A DNA stretch of 64,000 nucleotides from Agrobacterium vitis. GTDB taxonomy: Bacteria; Pseudomonadota; Alphaproteobacteria; Rhizobiales; Rhizobiaceae. A program made the position numbers and the translations under genes. Positions 52,232-61,359 of this stretch are shown piece by piece. The stretch is taken from assembly GCF_013337045.2 (NCBI RefSeq), contig NZ_CP118259.1, positions 806,001 through 870,000 on the forward strand, in the 5' to 3' direction. How positions within the stretch are numbered: the first letter of the stretch is position 1; every line of letters begins with the position of its first letter. The notes below the pieces were generated by a model. It searched no databases. It saw nothing but the letters and a program-made list of their open reading frames with translations, and was not told the origin of the DNA.

Positions 52232-52987
52232 ATGTGTGGACGTTTTGCCCTGACCGTGACACCGGACGAAATCGTGGAGGCCTTTGGTCTGCACGAACTT
52301 GAAGCCTTTCCGCCCCGGTTCAACATTGCTCCGACCCAGCCGATCCTAACGATTGGTAATGGGGAGGTGCCGATGGCGGGTAGCAACCTGCCGAGCCGGC
52401 GGGCACTGCTGGTGCGCTGGGGTTTTCTGCCCGGCTGGGTGAAGGACCCGAATGATTTTCCGCTGCTGATTAATGCGCGTTCCGAGACGGCGGAAACCAA
52501 GGCGTCGTTTCGCGGCGCCATGCGCCATCGCCGTGTTTTGATCCCGGTCTCCGGCTTTTATGAATGGTATCGGCCAGCAAAGGAAAGCGGTGAAAAACCG
52601 CAGGCTTATTGGATCCGCCCCGCCCAGGGCGGTATTGTCGCGTTCGGGGGACTGGTCGAAACCTTTGCCGCTGCCGACGGGTCTGAAATCGATACCGGTG
52701 CCATCCTGACCACAAGTGCCAATCGCTCCATTCGAGCGATCCATGACCGCATGCCTGTCGTGATCGGCCCGGAGGATTTCGAGCGCTGGCTGGATTGCAA
52801 GCGCCAGGAGCCACGTCATGTGGCTGACCTGTTGAAACCGGCAGGCGAGGACATGTTCGAAGCCATTCCGGTTTCCGATAAGGTCAACAAGGTCGCCAAT
52901 ACCGGCCCGGATGTACAGGTCCGTGTTGAAAACCCAACGCCGAAAGCCGAGCCCAAGCCACCTTCGCAACAGCTATCGCTGTTTTGA
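52232..52987 (+). CDS. SOS response-associated peptidase (YedK/HMCES family)
   Basis: The 251-residue protein begins MCGRFALT, so Cys2 becomes the N-terminal catalytic residue after Met removal. Other active-site residues are present: Asn81 (INARSET), Glu111 (SGFYEWY) and His171 (IHDRMPV). YedK crosslinks to abasic sites in single-stranded DNA to protect them. No GTTC-N7-GTTC LexA box was seen upstream; a 12-bp palindrome CTGACGCGTCAG lies at 52166-52177 in the shared promoter. It is a single gene. Confidence 0.93.
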   Translation: MCGRFALTVTPDEIVEAFGLHELEAFPPRFNIAPTQPILTIGNGEVPMAGSNLPSRRALLVRWGFLPGWVKDPNDFPLLINARSETAETKASFRGAMRHRRVLIPVSGFYEWYRPAKESGEKPQAYWIRPAQGGIVAFGGLVETFAAADGSEIDTGAILTTSANRSIRAIHDRMPVVIGPEDFERWLDCKRQEPRHVADLLKPAGEDMFEAIPVSDKVNKVANTGPDVQVRVENPTPKAEPKPPSQQLSLF

Positions 52988-53010
52988 ACGGTATTGGAAA
53001 AAGGGCGTCC

Positions 53011-53151
53011 TCACGCGACTTTCTTGATCGGCGCTCGCTTCAACATCAGAGCGGCGGCAATTACCGCTTTCAGACCGATCGGACGGTAATTGTCGCTCAA
53101 TTCCGGCTTGGCCGGTTGCGGGGCTTCTTTAGCTTGCAGGGGGGCGGGCAT
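53011..53151 (-). CDS. 46-residue hypothetical protein
   Basis: The small protein MPAPLQAKEAPQPAKPELSD... has an Ala/Pro/Lys-rich head, the phrase NYRPIGLKAVIAAALML and a basic tail. A good ribosome site (GGAG, six bases before ATG 53151) supports it. An upstream in-frame extension to 53211 has no ribosome site. Possibly a conserved rhizobial small protein; function unknown. Confidence 0.5.
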   Translation of the reverse strand: MPAPLQAKEAPQPAKPELSDNYRPIGLKAVIAAALMLKRAPIKKVA

Positions 53152-53209
53152 GATGTTCTCCAAAGTGTTTCCATTGCGGCCTCTCAGATTTTCTTGCAAC
53201 CTGAGGGAC

Positions 53210-53285
53210 ACGCATTTCCCTTGTTTCAGTCTGTCCTTATCGAGAAAACCGGATTGCGTTTTTCCCGTAACAAACTCCAGAACAG
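53210..53285. repeat. Possible degenerate copy of a palindromic intergenic repeat
   Basis: GAGAAAACCGG followed by TTTTTCCCG and CAAACTCCAGA resemble, in part and in rearranged order, the cores at 22877 and 31115. The match is weak; it may be a decayed copy. Confidence 0.3.
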
Positions 53286-53408
53286 TGCTTTTTTGACTGC
53301 TCAGGTTTAGAGATCATGACACTTTCGTGAACAATGCAAATTAATTTAAATCAAAGGCTGCTACTTTTCGTGAGTCTGTTTTACAATTTCCGGTTTTAAA
53401 GGCCTGTT

Positions 53409-54317
53409 TCAAAGGCCTCGATCCATTCCGGCGCCGTGATGGTCGTCGTGGTCTTCCATGACGGTCAAGGTGCCGTATTTCCGTTTCCAGGCGCGGGCGC
53501 CGAAGGGCAGGGAGAGAAGATAGACAATGACCGTCACCGACAGCACTTCCCAGGTGAAGCTCATCAGCAGGGCGACATAAAGCACCACGGCGATTGTCAG
53601 TGGCAGAACCAGATCGCGGCGGACCTTCTTTTCAGACTTGCCGGACCAGACCGGCAAACGGCTGATCAGCAGGAAGGCGATCAGCATCGTATAGGCCGAG
53701 GACGCAAAGGCAAAACCGGGTGTGGCTTCCACGCCCAGAAAGCCGAGGTAAATCGGCAGCATGACCAGAAGTGCACCAGCCGGTGCCGGAACGCCAACGA
53801 AATAGGCATTTTGCCAAGGGGCCTTGATGGCGCGCTCGTCCATCACGTTGAAGCGGGCAAGCCGCAGGCCTGCTGATATCGCAAAGATCAGCGCCGCGAT
53901 CCAGCCGAAGGACCGGGCCTGGTCCAGAATATAGACATAGAGAACCAGGCCGGGCGCCACGCCGAAATTGACGATATCGGCAAGCGAATCCATCTGTGCA
54001 CCGAATTTCGATGTGGCTTTCATCAGTCGGGCGATGCGTCCGTCGATTCCATCCAGAAAAGCCGCGACCAGAACCATGCCGACCGCAAGCTCGAAACGCC
54101 CCTCGAAGGCCAGGCGCACGCCGGTCAGGCCAGCGCAGATTGCCAAAACGGTAATCAGGTTTGGAATCATCAGCCGCAGGGGAATTTCCCGCAGCCGAGG
54201 CCCGCGTGAGGCCTCGTTGACCTCCTGCTGGCCCGCGTGATTCTCATCGGCCTGAGTTTTCGACGCCTCATGCGTTTCCGAAGGGTGCGCCTGATGCTGC
54301 GGCGTGTCGCTGTTCAT
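53409..54317 (-). CDS. pssA: Phosphatidylserine synthase
   Basis: The 302-residue membrane enzyme has a hydrophilic head of about 45 residues, then the CDP-alcohol phosphatidyltransferase motif with Asp89, Asp92-Gly93, Ala96-Arg97, Gly106, Asp110 and Asp114. About eight membrane helices follow. It joins CDP-diacylglycerol and serine to phosphatidylserine. It lies 37 bases after psd, which uses its product, so the pair makes phosphatidylethanolamine. The ATG at 54317 fits the family start. Confidence 0.92.
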   Translation of the reverse strand: MNSDTPQHQAHPSETHEASKTQADENHAGQQEVNEASRGPRLREIPLRLMIPNLITVLAICAGLTGVRLAFEGRFELAVGMVLVAAFLDGIDGRIARLMKATSKFGAQMDSLADIVNFGVAPGLVLYVYILDQARSFGWIAALIFAISAGLRLARFNVMDERAIKAPWQNAYFVGVPAPAGALLVMLPIYLGFLGVEATPGFAFASSAYTMLIAFLLISRLPVWSGKSEKKVRRDLVLPLTIAVVLYVALLMSFTWEVLSVTVIVYLLSLPFGARAWKRKYGTLTVMEDHDDHHGAGMDRGL

Positions 54318-54354
54318 GGCTGACCTGTCTCCGTTATGGCTTGCAAAAATCGTC

Positions 54355-55053
54355 TCAGCTGCGGCGGCTGATGACCGGGCCCTTTGCCGAACCATATTCC
54401 GCGATCACGGTTTCACCGCCAATCGAACGCTGGCCAACCGCAACGCGGGGCTCGGCACCGGCTGGGAGGTAGACATCCAGTCGCGAACCAAAGCGGATCA
54501 GGCCGAAACGTTCGCCAACCCCGAGCGCCTGGCCGGGCACCGACCAGCACAGGATGCGGCGGGCTACGAGGCCTGCGATCTGCACCACACCGATGGCGCC
54601 GCGCGGGCCGTCGATGACCAGCGAGTTGCGCTCATTGTCGCTGCTGGCCTTGTCCAGTTCGGCATTCAAGAAACTGCCTTCGCGGTAGACGACCTGACGG
54701 ATAGCGCCGCGCACCGGGGCACGATTGATATGAACATCGAAGACATTCATGAAGATCGAGATGCGCAGCATCGGTTCGGACGACAGCTGCAATTCTTCCG
54801 GGGGGATGACCATCTGGATCATCGACACGCGGCCATCCGCCGGGCTGACCACCAGATCGTCATCCTGCGGGGTGAGGCGCTCCGGGTCGCGGAAGAAATA
54901 AGCGCACCACAGGGTCAGCACCATGCCAATCCAGAAGAGCGGACCCCAGATCCATCCGAGCACCAGCGATCCCACGAAGAAAGCGCCGACGAAGATATAG
55001 CCTTCCTTATGCACGGGGACGAGGGTATTGCGGATCGTATCGAACAAGGACAT
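54355..55053 (-). CDS. psd: Phosphatidylserine decarboxylase
   Basis: The 232-residue short-form proenzyme has two N-terminal membrane helices, [10 protein letters not shown] and the self-cleavage motif RFGS with Ser190, which becomes the pyruvoyl group. [13 protein letters not shown] is conserved. It turns phosphatidylserine into phosphatidylethanolamine. The family start [19 protein letters not shown] fits 55053. It is the first gene of the psd-pssA operon, 121 bases after the Atm1-type gene. Confidence 0.94.
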   Translation of the reverse strand: MSLFDTIRNTLVPVHKEGYIFVGAFFVGSLVLGWIWGPLFWIGMVLTLWCAYFFRDPERLTPQDDDLVVSPADGRVSMIQMVIPPEELQLSSEPMLRISIFMNVFDVHINRAPVRGAIRQVVYREGSFLNAELDKASSDNERNSLVIDGPRGAIGVVQIAGLVARRILCWSVPGQALGVGERFGLIRFGSRLDVYLPAGAEPRVAVGQRSIGGETVIAEYGSAKGPVISRRS

Positions 55054-55174
55054 CGGTAGGACTTCTCCTGAAAACTCTATTGATGACGTGACTACCGCGA
55101 AACGTGTTCAGGGGCAATGCCGTGCCTGATTGAGGTCATCCACAGGCAGGCAGTCGCACTTTTATACATGGGCA

Positions 55175-57061
55175 TTACACAGCAGGCGGAAGACGTTTGA
55201 CCACGCCCAGATCGTCGCTTTCGCGCACTTGGCGCAGATGCTCTTCTGCTTGCGTTGCCTCCCGCTGCCGGTTCCACATGGAGGCATAAAGGCCGTTTTG
55301 CGCCAGAAGTTCCGCATGGGTGCCGCGCTCGGCGATTTCGCCAGCCCGGAGCACGATGATCTCATCGGCCCCGATCACGGTCGACAGCCGATGGGCGATG
55401 ACCAAAGTGGTGCGGTTTTGCGAAACAATGTCGAGGGCTGCCTGGATATCCTGCTCGGTTGTCGTGTCGAGCGCTGAGGTTGCCTCATCGAGAATGAGGA
55501 TTGGCGGTGATTTCAGCACGGTGCGGGCGATGGCGACGCGCTGCTTTTCGCCGCCCGACAGTTTCAATCCGCGCTCGCCGACCATGGTCTTGTAGCCCTG
55601 CGGCAGTTCACGGATCGAGCGGCTGATCTGGGCAATGTCGGCGGCGGCTTCCATTTCGGCATCGCTGGCCTCTGGCCTGCCATAACGGATATTATAGGCA
55701 ATGGTGTCGTTGAACAGCACCGTATCCTGCGGCACCATGCCGATGGCGGCGCGCAGCGAGGTCTGGGTGATGTCGCGGACATCCTGCCCGTCGATGCGGA
55801 TTGCGCCCTGCTGCACATCGTAAAACCGGTAGAGCAGCCGTGAAATCGTTGACTTGCCAGCGCCCGATGGGCCAACGACGGCAACCGTCTTGCCCTCCGG
55901 CACGGTAAAGGAAATCCCCTTCAGGATCGGCCTTGCCGGGTCATAGGCGAAATGCACGTTTTCGAAGGTGATCGCGCCCTTGGCGATGGCAAGCGGCTTT
56001 GCATCGGGCGCGTCGCGCACTTCCGGCTCTACCGCCAGAAGGTCGAACATCTGCTCGATATCGGTCAACCCCTGACGGATTTCGCGGTAGAGCATGCCAA
56101 TGAAATTCAGCGGCACGGAAAGCTGCAACAGCAGGGCGTTGACGAAGACGAAATCGCCGATGGTCTGCTCGCCGCGCTGTACGGCCAGCGCCGAAAACAC
56201 CAGCATCACTGTCATGCCCACACCGAAAATCAGCCCCTGGCCAAAGTTCAGCCAGCCGAGCGAGGTCCAGACCTGGGTGGCGGCCTTCTCGTAGCGGGCC
56301 ATGGAGGCATCAAAGCGGCGGGCCTCCATGTCTTCATTGCCGAAATATTTGACCGTCTCAAAATTCAACAGCGAATCGATGGCTTTGACATTGGCGTCGG
56401 TATCGCTGTCATTCATCGCGCGGCGGATGGCGATGCGCCAGTCCGAAGCCTTGACTGTGAACCAGACATAGACGGCGACGGTGACGGCGGTGATCGCCAG
56501 ATAAGAAAACCCGTAGCCCCACCAGAAAATCGCCGCCGTCAGGGCAAATTCGATCAGCGTCGGGATGGAGTTGAGAATGGTGAAGCGGACGATGGTTTCG
56601 ATGCCTTTGGTGCCGCGCTCGATGATCCGCGACAGCCCGCCGGTCTTGCGCTCCAGATGGAAGCGCAGCGACAATTGATGCATGTGTAGAAAGGTTATAT
56701 GGGCCAGCCGTCGCACGGCATATTGGCCGACGCTGGCAAACAGCGCGTCGCGGAACTGGTTGATGCCCATCTGCACGATGCGGGCCAGATTATAGGCGAT
56801 GACCAGCATGACTGCCGACAGCATGAAGGCAGGCAGCAGGCCAGTCGCATCCATCTTGCCGTTCAGCGCATCGGTGGCCCATTTGAAATAATAGGGCACC
56901 AGCATCAGCACCAGCTTGGCGATCACCAGGAACAGGCTGGCCCAGACCACCCGCATTTTCAGATCGAGGCGCTCGGCTGGCCACATATAGGGCCAGAGAT
57001 TGACGATGGTGCGCCACGGATTGCTGCTTTCGGCCGAAACCGTTTTGACTTTCTGATGCAT
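55175..57061 (-). CDS. Atm1-type ABC exporter
   Basis: The 628-residue half-transporter has a six-helix membrane domain, with the conserved LNFGQ in the last part, and one ATPase domain. Motifs are Walker A GPSGAGKS, signature LSGGEKQRVAIAR and Walker B ILDEATSALD. This is the layout of mitochondrial Atm1 and bacterial relatives that export glutathione-linked metals or sulfur compounds as homodimers. The ATG at 57061 has AGGA nine bases upstream. It stands alone before psd. Substrate is inferred from family. Confidence 0.9.
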   Translation of the reverse strand: MHQKVKTVSAESSNPWRTIVNLWPYMWPAERLDLKMRVVWASLFLVIAKLVLMLVPYYFKWATDALNGKMDATGLLPAFMLSAVMLVIAYNLARIVQMGINQFRDALFASVGQYAVRRLAHITFLHMHQLSLRFHLERKTGGLSRIIERGTKGIETIVRFTILNSIPTLIEFALTAAIFWWGYGFSYLAITAVTVAVYVWFTVKASDWRIAIRRAMNDSDTDANVKAIDSLLNFETVKYFGNEDMEARRFDASMARYEKAATQVWTSLGWLNFGQGLIFGVGMTVMLVFSALAVQRGEQTIGDFVFVNALLLQLSVPLNFIGMLYREIRQGLTDIEQMFDLLAVEPEVRDAPDAKPLAIAKGAITFENVHFAYDPARPILKGISFTVPEGKTVAVVGPSGAGKSTISRLLYRFYDVQQGAIRIDGQDVRDITQTSLRAAIGMVPQDTVLFNDTIAYNIRYGRPEASDAEMEAAADIAQISRSIRELPQGYKTMVGERGLKLSGGEKQRVAIARTVLKSPPILILDEATSALDTTTEQDIQAALDIVSQNRTTLVIAHRLSTVIGADEIIVLRAGEIAERGTHAELLAQNGLYASMWNRQREATQAEEHLRQVRESDDLGVVKRLPPAV

Positions 57062-57136
57062 GCTTTATGTCCTGCGCGCGGGCTGGTGGAAGCGCGGTCG
57101 GGTCCCAAATGGGGTGCCCGGAAGAGGAGGCAAGAA

Positions 57137-57160
57137 AAAGGCGACCCTGGGGCCGCCTTT
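57137..57160 (-). terminator. Intrinsic terminator of the LysM protein gene
   Basis: On the minus strand AAAGGCG pairs with CGCCTTT around a ten-base loop, followed by TTTC. It lies about 80 bases after the LysM gene stop and before the Atm1-type gene. Confidence 0.75.
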
Positions 57161-57240
57161 GGTCGTCGCTGATATAGGCAATATGAGCGGGAGAGGCAAG
57201 GACTGGGCGGGTTCAGCCCATCCCTTGACGATGTTTCAGA

Positions 57241-59232
57241 CTATCGCTTGTGCTCCCGCATCCATTTGCGATGGATTTTTTCGGCCTCGTCATCCGGCAT
57301 GGACTGATCCGGCACAGTGAAGGTCTGGCCGGGCTCGATCAGGTCGGGATTGCTGATCTGTTCGGCATTGGCGACATAGATCGTCGTGTAGCGCACGCCC
57401 TGGCCATAGACCCGCCGAGAAATCTGCCAGAGCGTATCGCCCCGGCGGATGATCACCGCATTCTTGCTTTCGGTCAGTGGCGCCTGGCTCAGCACTGGCG
57501 GCGATGTTCCATCGGTTGGTGCAAGGGTCGGTGCCGGGTTTTGCGTCGCTGCTGCTTGCGCGGCAGCAATTTTGGCCGGCATCGGTTCCAACGCCGCATC
57601 GACAAGCGACTTGAGGGTCGGCAAGGCATTGGCCATCGCCGTGACCGAAGCCGTCGGCACTTGCTTGAGGACGACCAGAGCCTTGTCAGCCTGATCGGCC
57701 ATCCGCGTCATGAAGGCGCTGGCGGTCTGGTCCGTGCTGGGGGTCGGGCGGAAATCTGCAACCGCCTTCAGGGCAAATTCCAGGGCCGAGCGTGATGCAG
57801 CCAGGCTTTCCAGCGTCGGTGTCTTGCCATCGGCAAACAGGTTGCTGAGCAGCGTGAAGGACTTGGCCAGCGTATCGCGCTGCCGGTCGAACAGGTTGCT
57901 ATCGACGGTGGCCGGGCTGACGGTGCTGTTGGCGGTGCCGGGCTGGGCTTCCGGTGCGACAACCGCAACCTGATCGCCTTCTGGCCGGTTGAACGGCACG
58001 GACGCACGCAGCGTCACCTTGCCATTGGCGTCTTTCAGATCGACGCTGATGATATGCTGGCCGACGGAAAGCGCCATCTGGCCTTCGACCACGAAATGCC
58101 CCTTCTGATCGACATCCGCCGAGCCGATCTGCTTGCCATCGGCATAGGCTGTCACGGTGCGGGCCTTCTGGGCGTTGCCTGCCACGAAGATCTTGTCGCC
58201 TTCAAGCTCGACGGCGGTGATCTGCAAATCGGCAGCCGATAGCGATGGGCTGGACGCAGACCCTGGGGATGTCATGGGCGTAGAAGGCGTGGCTGCGGCG
58301 ACACGGCCCTGTTTGTCGACGCCATTGATCTGTTCAGGAGCTTGTGGCTGGCCCTTATCCTGTTGCGTGGCTTGATCCTGCTGTGGGCCACTGATCAACC
58401 GGCTGGCTTCGCCGGGCTTGGTCACCATGGCCAGCACGTCACCGGATGGATCGGCCGGAACGGAAACCGTAGCCTGTTCCTCGGAGCCGATGGTCTTGCC
58501 TTCCTTGGTCGTGGCTTTCAAATCCAGAGAATGATCGCCGGGCGACAGGGGCTTGTCGAGCACGATGGCGAAGTCGCCGTTGGGAGAGGCGGTGGCACTG
58601 GCAATATTGTTGGAGCCGTCATGGACCTCGACCTTGGCGCCCGGTGCCGCGCTGCCGGCGATGACCGTCGAGCCGTCTTTTTCAACGCGTAGCACGTCAA
58701 AACGCGGCATGTCTGGATCGATAGCCACTTCCGGTTCGCCGCGCATGGCCCGGCCGATATTGGCGATCATGGCGGCGGCATCCTGCGGGGAGGCGGGCAG
58801 TTTGGCGATCAACTGCAAGGCATGGGCAGCCGAGGCCTTGGCCTTGGTGAGGCTGTCTACAAGCCCAGATTCGATCCCGGCGGGAAGGTCGGCATCCGAT
58901 AGGGCTTTCAGCGCGGTCAATGCGGCAATGCGGGCTGTGGCGTAAAGTTCGGGTGCCGGGGTTTTCTGATCGGCAAACAGATTTTCCAAGGCGGCCACCG
59001 ATTGCTCTGCGGCCTTGGTCAGACGCTGCATCTTGGCGGCGGCCTGGCCATCGGGGGCAGGCGTGGCTGAGGAGGGCCCTGACGCTTCGGGCGTCGTCGC
59101 CTGTTCTGCCGGGGCAGCAGGTGTTTCTGCCGTCTTCTTTGTGCCGCCAATTTGCGGAAGCACGAAAAACACCATCAATACTGTCGCAATGGCAAGCACG
59201 CCGAGAGCCAGCCAACCGGCACGGTTTTTCAT
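57241..59232 (-). CDS. Modular LysM protein with duplicated domains
   Basis: The 663-residue protein has an N-terminal membrane anchor (about 7-29) and a low-complexity linker. A helical domain with ALENLFADQKTPAPELYATA near 78-100 follows. Then come an Ig-like domain (about 172-260), a second Ig-like domain (about 335-400) and a second helical domain with LLSNLFADGKTPTLESLAAS near 470-490. A C-terminal LysM domain (about 600-648, RRGDTLWQISRRVYGQG) binds peptidoglycan. It probably spans or organises the periplasm. The duplication is internal and mirror-like. A terminator lies downstream. Confidence 0.85.
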   Translation of the reverse strand: MKNRAGWLALGVLAIATVLMVFFVLPQIGGTKKTAETPAAPAEQATTPEASGPSSATPAPDGQAAAKMQRLTKAAEQSVAALENLFADQKTPAPELYATARIAALTALKALSDADLPAGIESGLVDSLTKAKASAAHALQLIAKLPASPQDAAAMIANIGRAMRGEPEVAIDPDMPRFDVLRVEKDGSTVIAGSAAPGAKVEVHDGSNNIASATASPNGDFAIVLDKPLSPGDHSLDLKATTKEGKTIGSEEQATVSVPADPSGDVLAMVTKPGEASRLISGPQQDQATQQDKGQPQAPEQINGVDKQGRVAAATPSTPMTSPGSASSPSLSAADLQITAVELEGDKIFVAGNAQKARTVTAYADGKQIGSADVDQKGHFVVEGQMALSVGQHIISVDLKDANGKVTLRASVPFNRPEGDQVAVVAPEAQPGTANSTVSPATVDSNLFDRQRDTLAKSFTLLSNLFADGKTPTLESLAASRSALEFALKAVADFRPTPSTDQTASAFMTRMADQADKALVVLKQVPTASVTAMANALPTLKSLVDAALEPMPAKIAAAQAAATQNPAPTLAPTDGTSPPVLSQAPLTESKNAVIIRRGDTLWQISRRVYGQGVRYTTIYVANAEQISNPDLIEPGQTFTVPDQSMPDDEAEKIHRKWMREHKR

Positions 59233-59580
59233 AGTCCAACGTCTCCGGGCGGATTATTCCGCCATATCCCTTGAAACTGATAGAGCGCCATCGGGTATGA
59301 ATACCCCATGAAGGACGCTCAAAAGTTTTGTCCCCACTGCATGACCCAGCTCAAAACCGCAGACCGGTGCGGTGCTACGGGCTTGGCGGTTCCATCGGAT
59401 TTTCCAAAAATTGCGTCCCGCATTCTGGTCCGATCTCTTACATCCATTGGGATTTAAGAGTTTATGCAGTAACGTTTCCTTAATCGCTGCACAAGCGATG
59501 AACCCGGTTTGTTCATAGCCTTCCTGGAGTTTTCGTTAATTTTATTGACGTCAGCGGGCGGCGATGGCCATTCTAAACGT
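59233..59580. other. Divergent region with half repeat
   Basis: The 348-base gap between the divergent LysM and LOG genes contains GGATTTAAGAGTTTATGCAG at about 59450-59470. This resembles the right end of the element at 61263-61325. No gene is visible. Confidence 0.45.
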
Positions 59581-60201
59581 ATGACAGAAAACCATTCTTC
59601 GATTCGATCCATCTGCGTTTACTGCGGCTCACGGCCCGGGCGCGATCCCGATTACATGGCTGCGGGCCGCACACTTGGCCACTCGATTGCCGCCCATGGC
59701 CTGCGCCTCGTCTATGGCGGCGGCACCAAGGGCATCATGGGTGCCGTTGCCAGCGGCGTGCTGGATGCGGGTGGCCAAGTGACGGGCATCATACCGGAAT
59801 TCCTGGTCGATATGGAGGCCACACGCCATTCTCTCGGTCAGTTGAACGAATTGATCATCACCGAGGACATGCATCAGCGCAAGCACAAGATGTTCGAGCG
59901 CGCCGATGCTTTCGTGACCCTGCCGGGCGGTATCGGCACGCTGGAGGAAATCGTCGAGATCATGACCTGGGGCCAGCTTGGCCGCCATGAAAAGCCGATG
60001 GTCTTTGCCAATGTCAACGGTTTCTGGGATCCGATGCTGGAGTTGATCACCCATATGCGCCAGGAGGGCTTCGTCCATACCGGCCATAAGGTACAGCCGC
60101 TGGTGATTGACGAGATTGAGGCCATCGTGCCGACGATTGTCGATCGCTGGGATGAGCTCGGCCGCATCTCCGGCGATGCCGAGGTGTTGTCAAAGCTGTG
60201 A
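59581..60201 (+). CDS. LOG family protein (TIGR00730)
   Basis: The 206-residue Rossmann-fold protein has YGGGTKGIMG at 45-54 and PGGIGTLEE at 115-123, the LOG catalytic motif. Members release free cytokinin bases from riboside monophosphates or cleave AMP-like nucleotides. In a plant-associated bacterium cytokinin release is possible, but a general nucleotide role is equally likely. The ATG at 59581 fits the family start. It overlaps the convergent rarD gene by 12 bases. Confidence 0.9.
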   Translation: MTENHSSIRSICVYCGSRPGRDPDYMAAGRTLGHSIAAHGLRLVYGGGTKGIMGAVASGVLDAGGQVTGIIPEFLVDMEATRHSLGQLNELIITEDMHQRKHKMFERADAFVTLPGGIGTLEEIVEIMTWGQLGRHEKPMVFANVNGFWDPMLELITHMRQEGFVHTGHKVQPLVIDEIEAIVPTIVDRWDELGRISGDAEVLSKL

Positions 60202-61113
60202 TGGGCGCCGTTTCAGCATCGGTAAGGTATAGATGACCAGTGCTACCCAGATCAGCGGGAAGGCAATGGCCTTGGCGGTGCTGAATTCTTCGCGAAACAG
60301 GAAGACGGCGATCAGGAAAATCATCGTCGGGGCGATATATTGCATAATGCCGATGGTGGAGAGACGCAGCAGCTTGGCACCATTGGCGTAGAGGATCAGC
60401 GGCACGGCTGTGACCAACCCGCTTGAGGCCAGCAGCGTGGTATTGTTGAACATGCTGGCATCCGCCGCCCCCAGGAAATGCGACTGTCCGGTCACGCCGA
60501 GATAGATCAGGTAGGCCAGGGCAAACGGTGCAAGTAACAGCACTTCCAGCAGAAATCCCTGGTTGGGGCCAATCGGCAGCGTCTTGCGGAAAAACGCATA
60601 GAAGCCCCAGGAAAAAGTAAGGCTGAGGGCGATCAGCGGCAGGCGTCCGGCATCCACTGTCAGGATGACGACGGCGACCACCACCAAAGCCAGCGCCGCC
60701 ATCTGCGCCGGCTTCAGTTTTTCCTTCAAAAGCACGGCACCAAGCAGAATGGAAAACAGCGGGTTGATGAAATAGCCAAGCGCCGTATCCAGCGCGTGGC
60801 CGGCGCCGATGGCCCAGACATAAATGCCCCAGTTGACGCTGATCAGGCAGGCGGTGATTGCTGCCATGCCGATCATTTTCGGATTGCGCAGCGCCCGCTT
60901 CAGATCATCGGTGCGCCGCAGCACCAGAAGAACAAGACCGGCGACCGGAATGGACCACAGCACCCGATGGGCGATCACTTCCATGGGCGGAATATGCGCC
61001 ACGGCCTTCATGTAAAGAGGCAGAAACCCCCAGAGCAGATAGGCTGAAAGCGCAAAAAGAAAGCCGCGCAGGCTGTCGCGGTTCTCAGTCCCTGGCGCTG
61101 CAACCTCGGTCAT
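60190..61113 (-). CDS. rarD: RarD/EamA family transporter
   Basis: The 307-residue protein has ten membrane helices in two EamA repeats and the RarD start GFLFALSAYLLWGFLPLYMKAV, then AHRVLWS and SVNWGIYVWAIG. RarD-type proteins were linked to chloramphenicol sensitivity; their true substrate is unknown. The ATG at 61113 is the family start. The tail overlaps the LOG gene on the other strand. A complex palindromic element lies upstream. Confidence 0.88.
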   Translation of the reverse strand: MTEVAAPGTENRDSLRGFLFALSAYLLWGFLPLYMKAVAHIPPMEVIAHRVLWSIPVAGLVLLVLRRTDDLKRALRNPKMIGMAAITACLISVNWGIYVWAIGAGHALDTALGYFINPLFSILLGAVLLKEKLKPAQMAALALVVVAVVILTVDAGRLPLIALSLTFSWGFYAFFRKTLPIGPNQGFLLEVLLLAPFALAYLIYLGVTGQSHFLGAADASMFNNTTLLASSGLVTAVPLILYANGAKLLRLSTIGIMQYIAPTMIFLIAVFLFREEFSTAKAIAFPLIWVALVIYTLPMLKRRPSQL

Positions 61114-61216
61114 GATGTTTCCGATCCCATTGCTGTTTTTCCTGCCGATACGCCTTCAGGGCGCTAACGGCAAATTCATTCCATTGAAGGATCGGTGAGT
61201 TTGGTGAATGCGACCC

Positions 61217-61325
61217 TGTTACAGCGCCGTGCGTTTTATAAAACGCACGGCGCTGTAACACTTTAAATCTGCTGCATAATTTTCTCCTGAAATCGAGTCC
61301 GATTTAAGGAATTATGCAGTAATGT
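61217..61325. repeat. Perfect 44-bp palindrome plus adjoining repeat module
   Basis: Bases 61217-61260 are a perfect palindrome (arms TGTTACAGCGCCGTGCGTTT and TA). A second module at 61263-61325 follows, with CTGCATAATT pairing with AATTATGCAG and AAATCG with CGATTT. Related pieces occur at 16959, 38831 and 59450. It is a non-coding mosaic repeat between cimA and rarD. Confidence 0.75.
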
Positions 61326-61359
61326 TCGAAAACTGGAAAGCACATCAAGTGGTTTGGGC

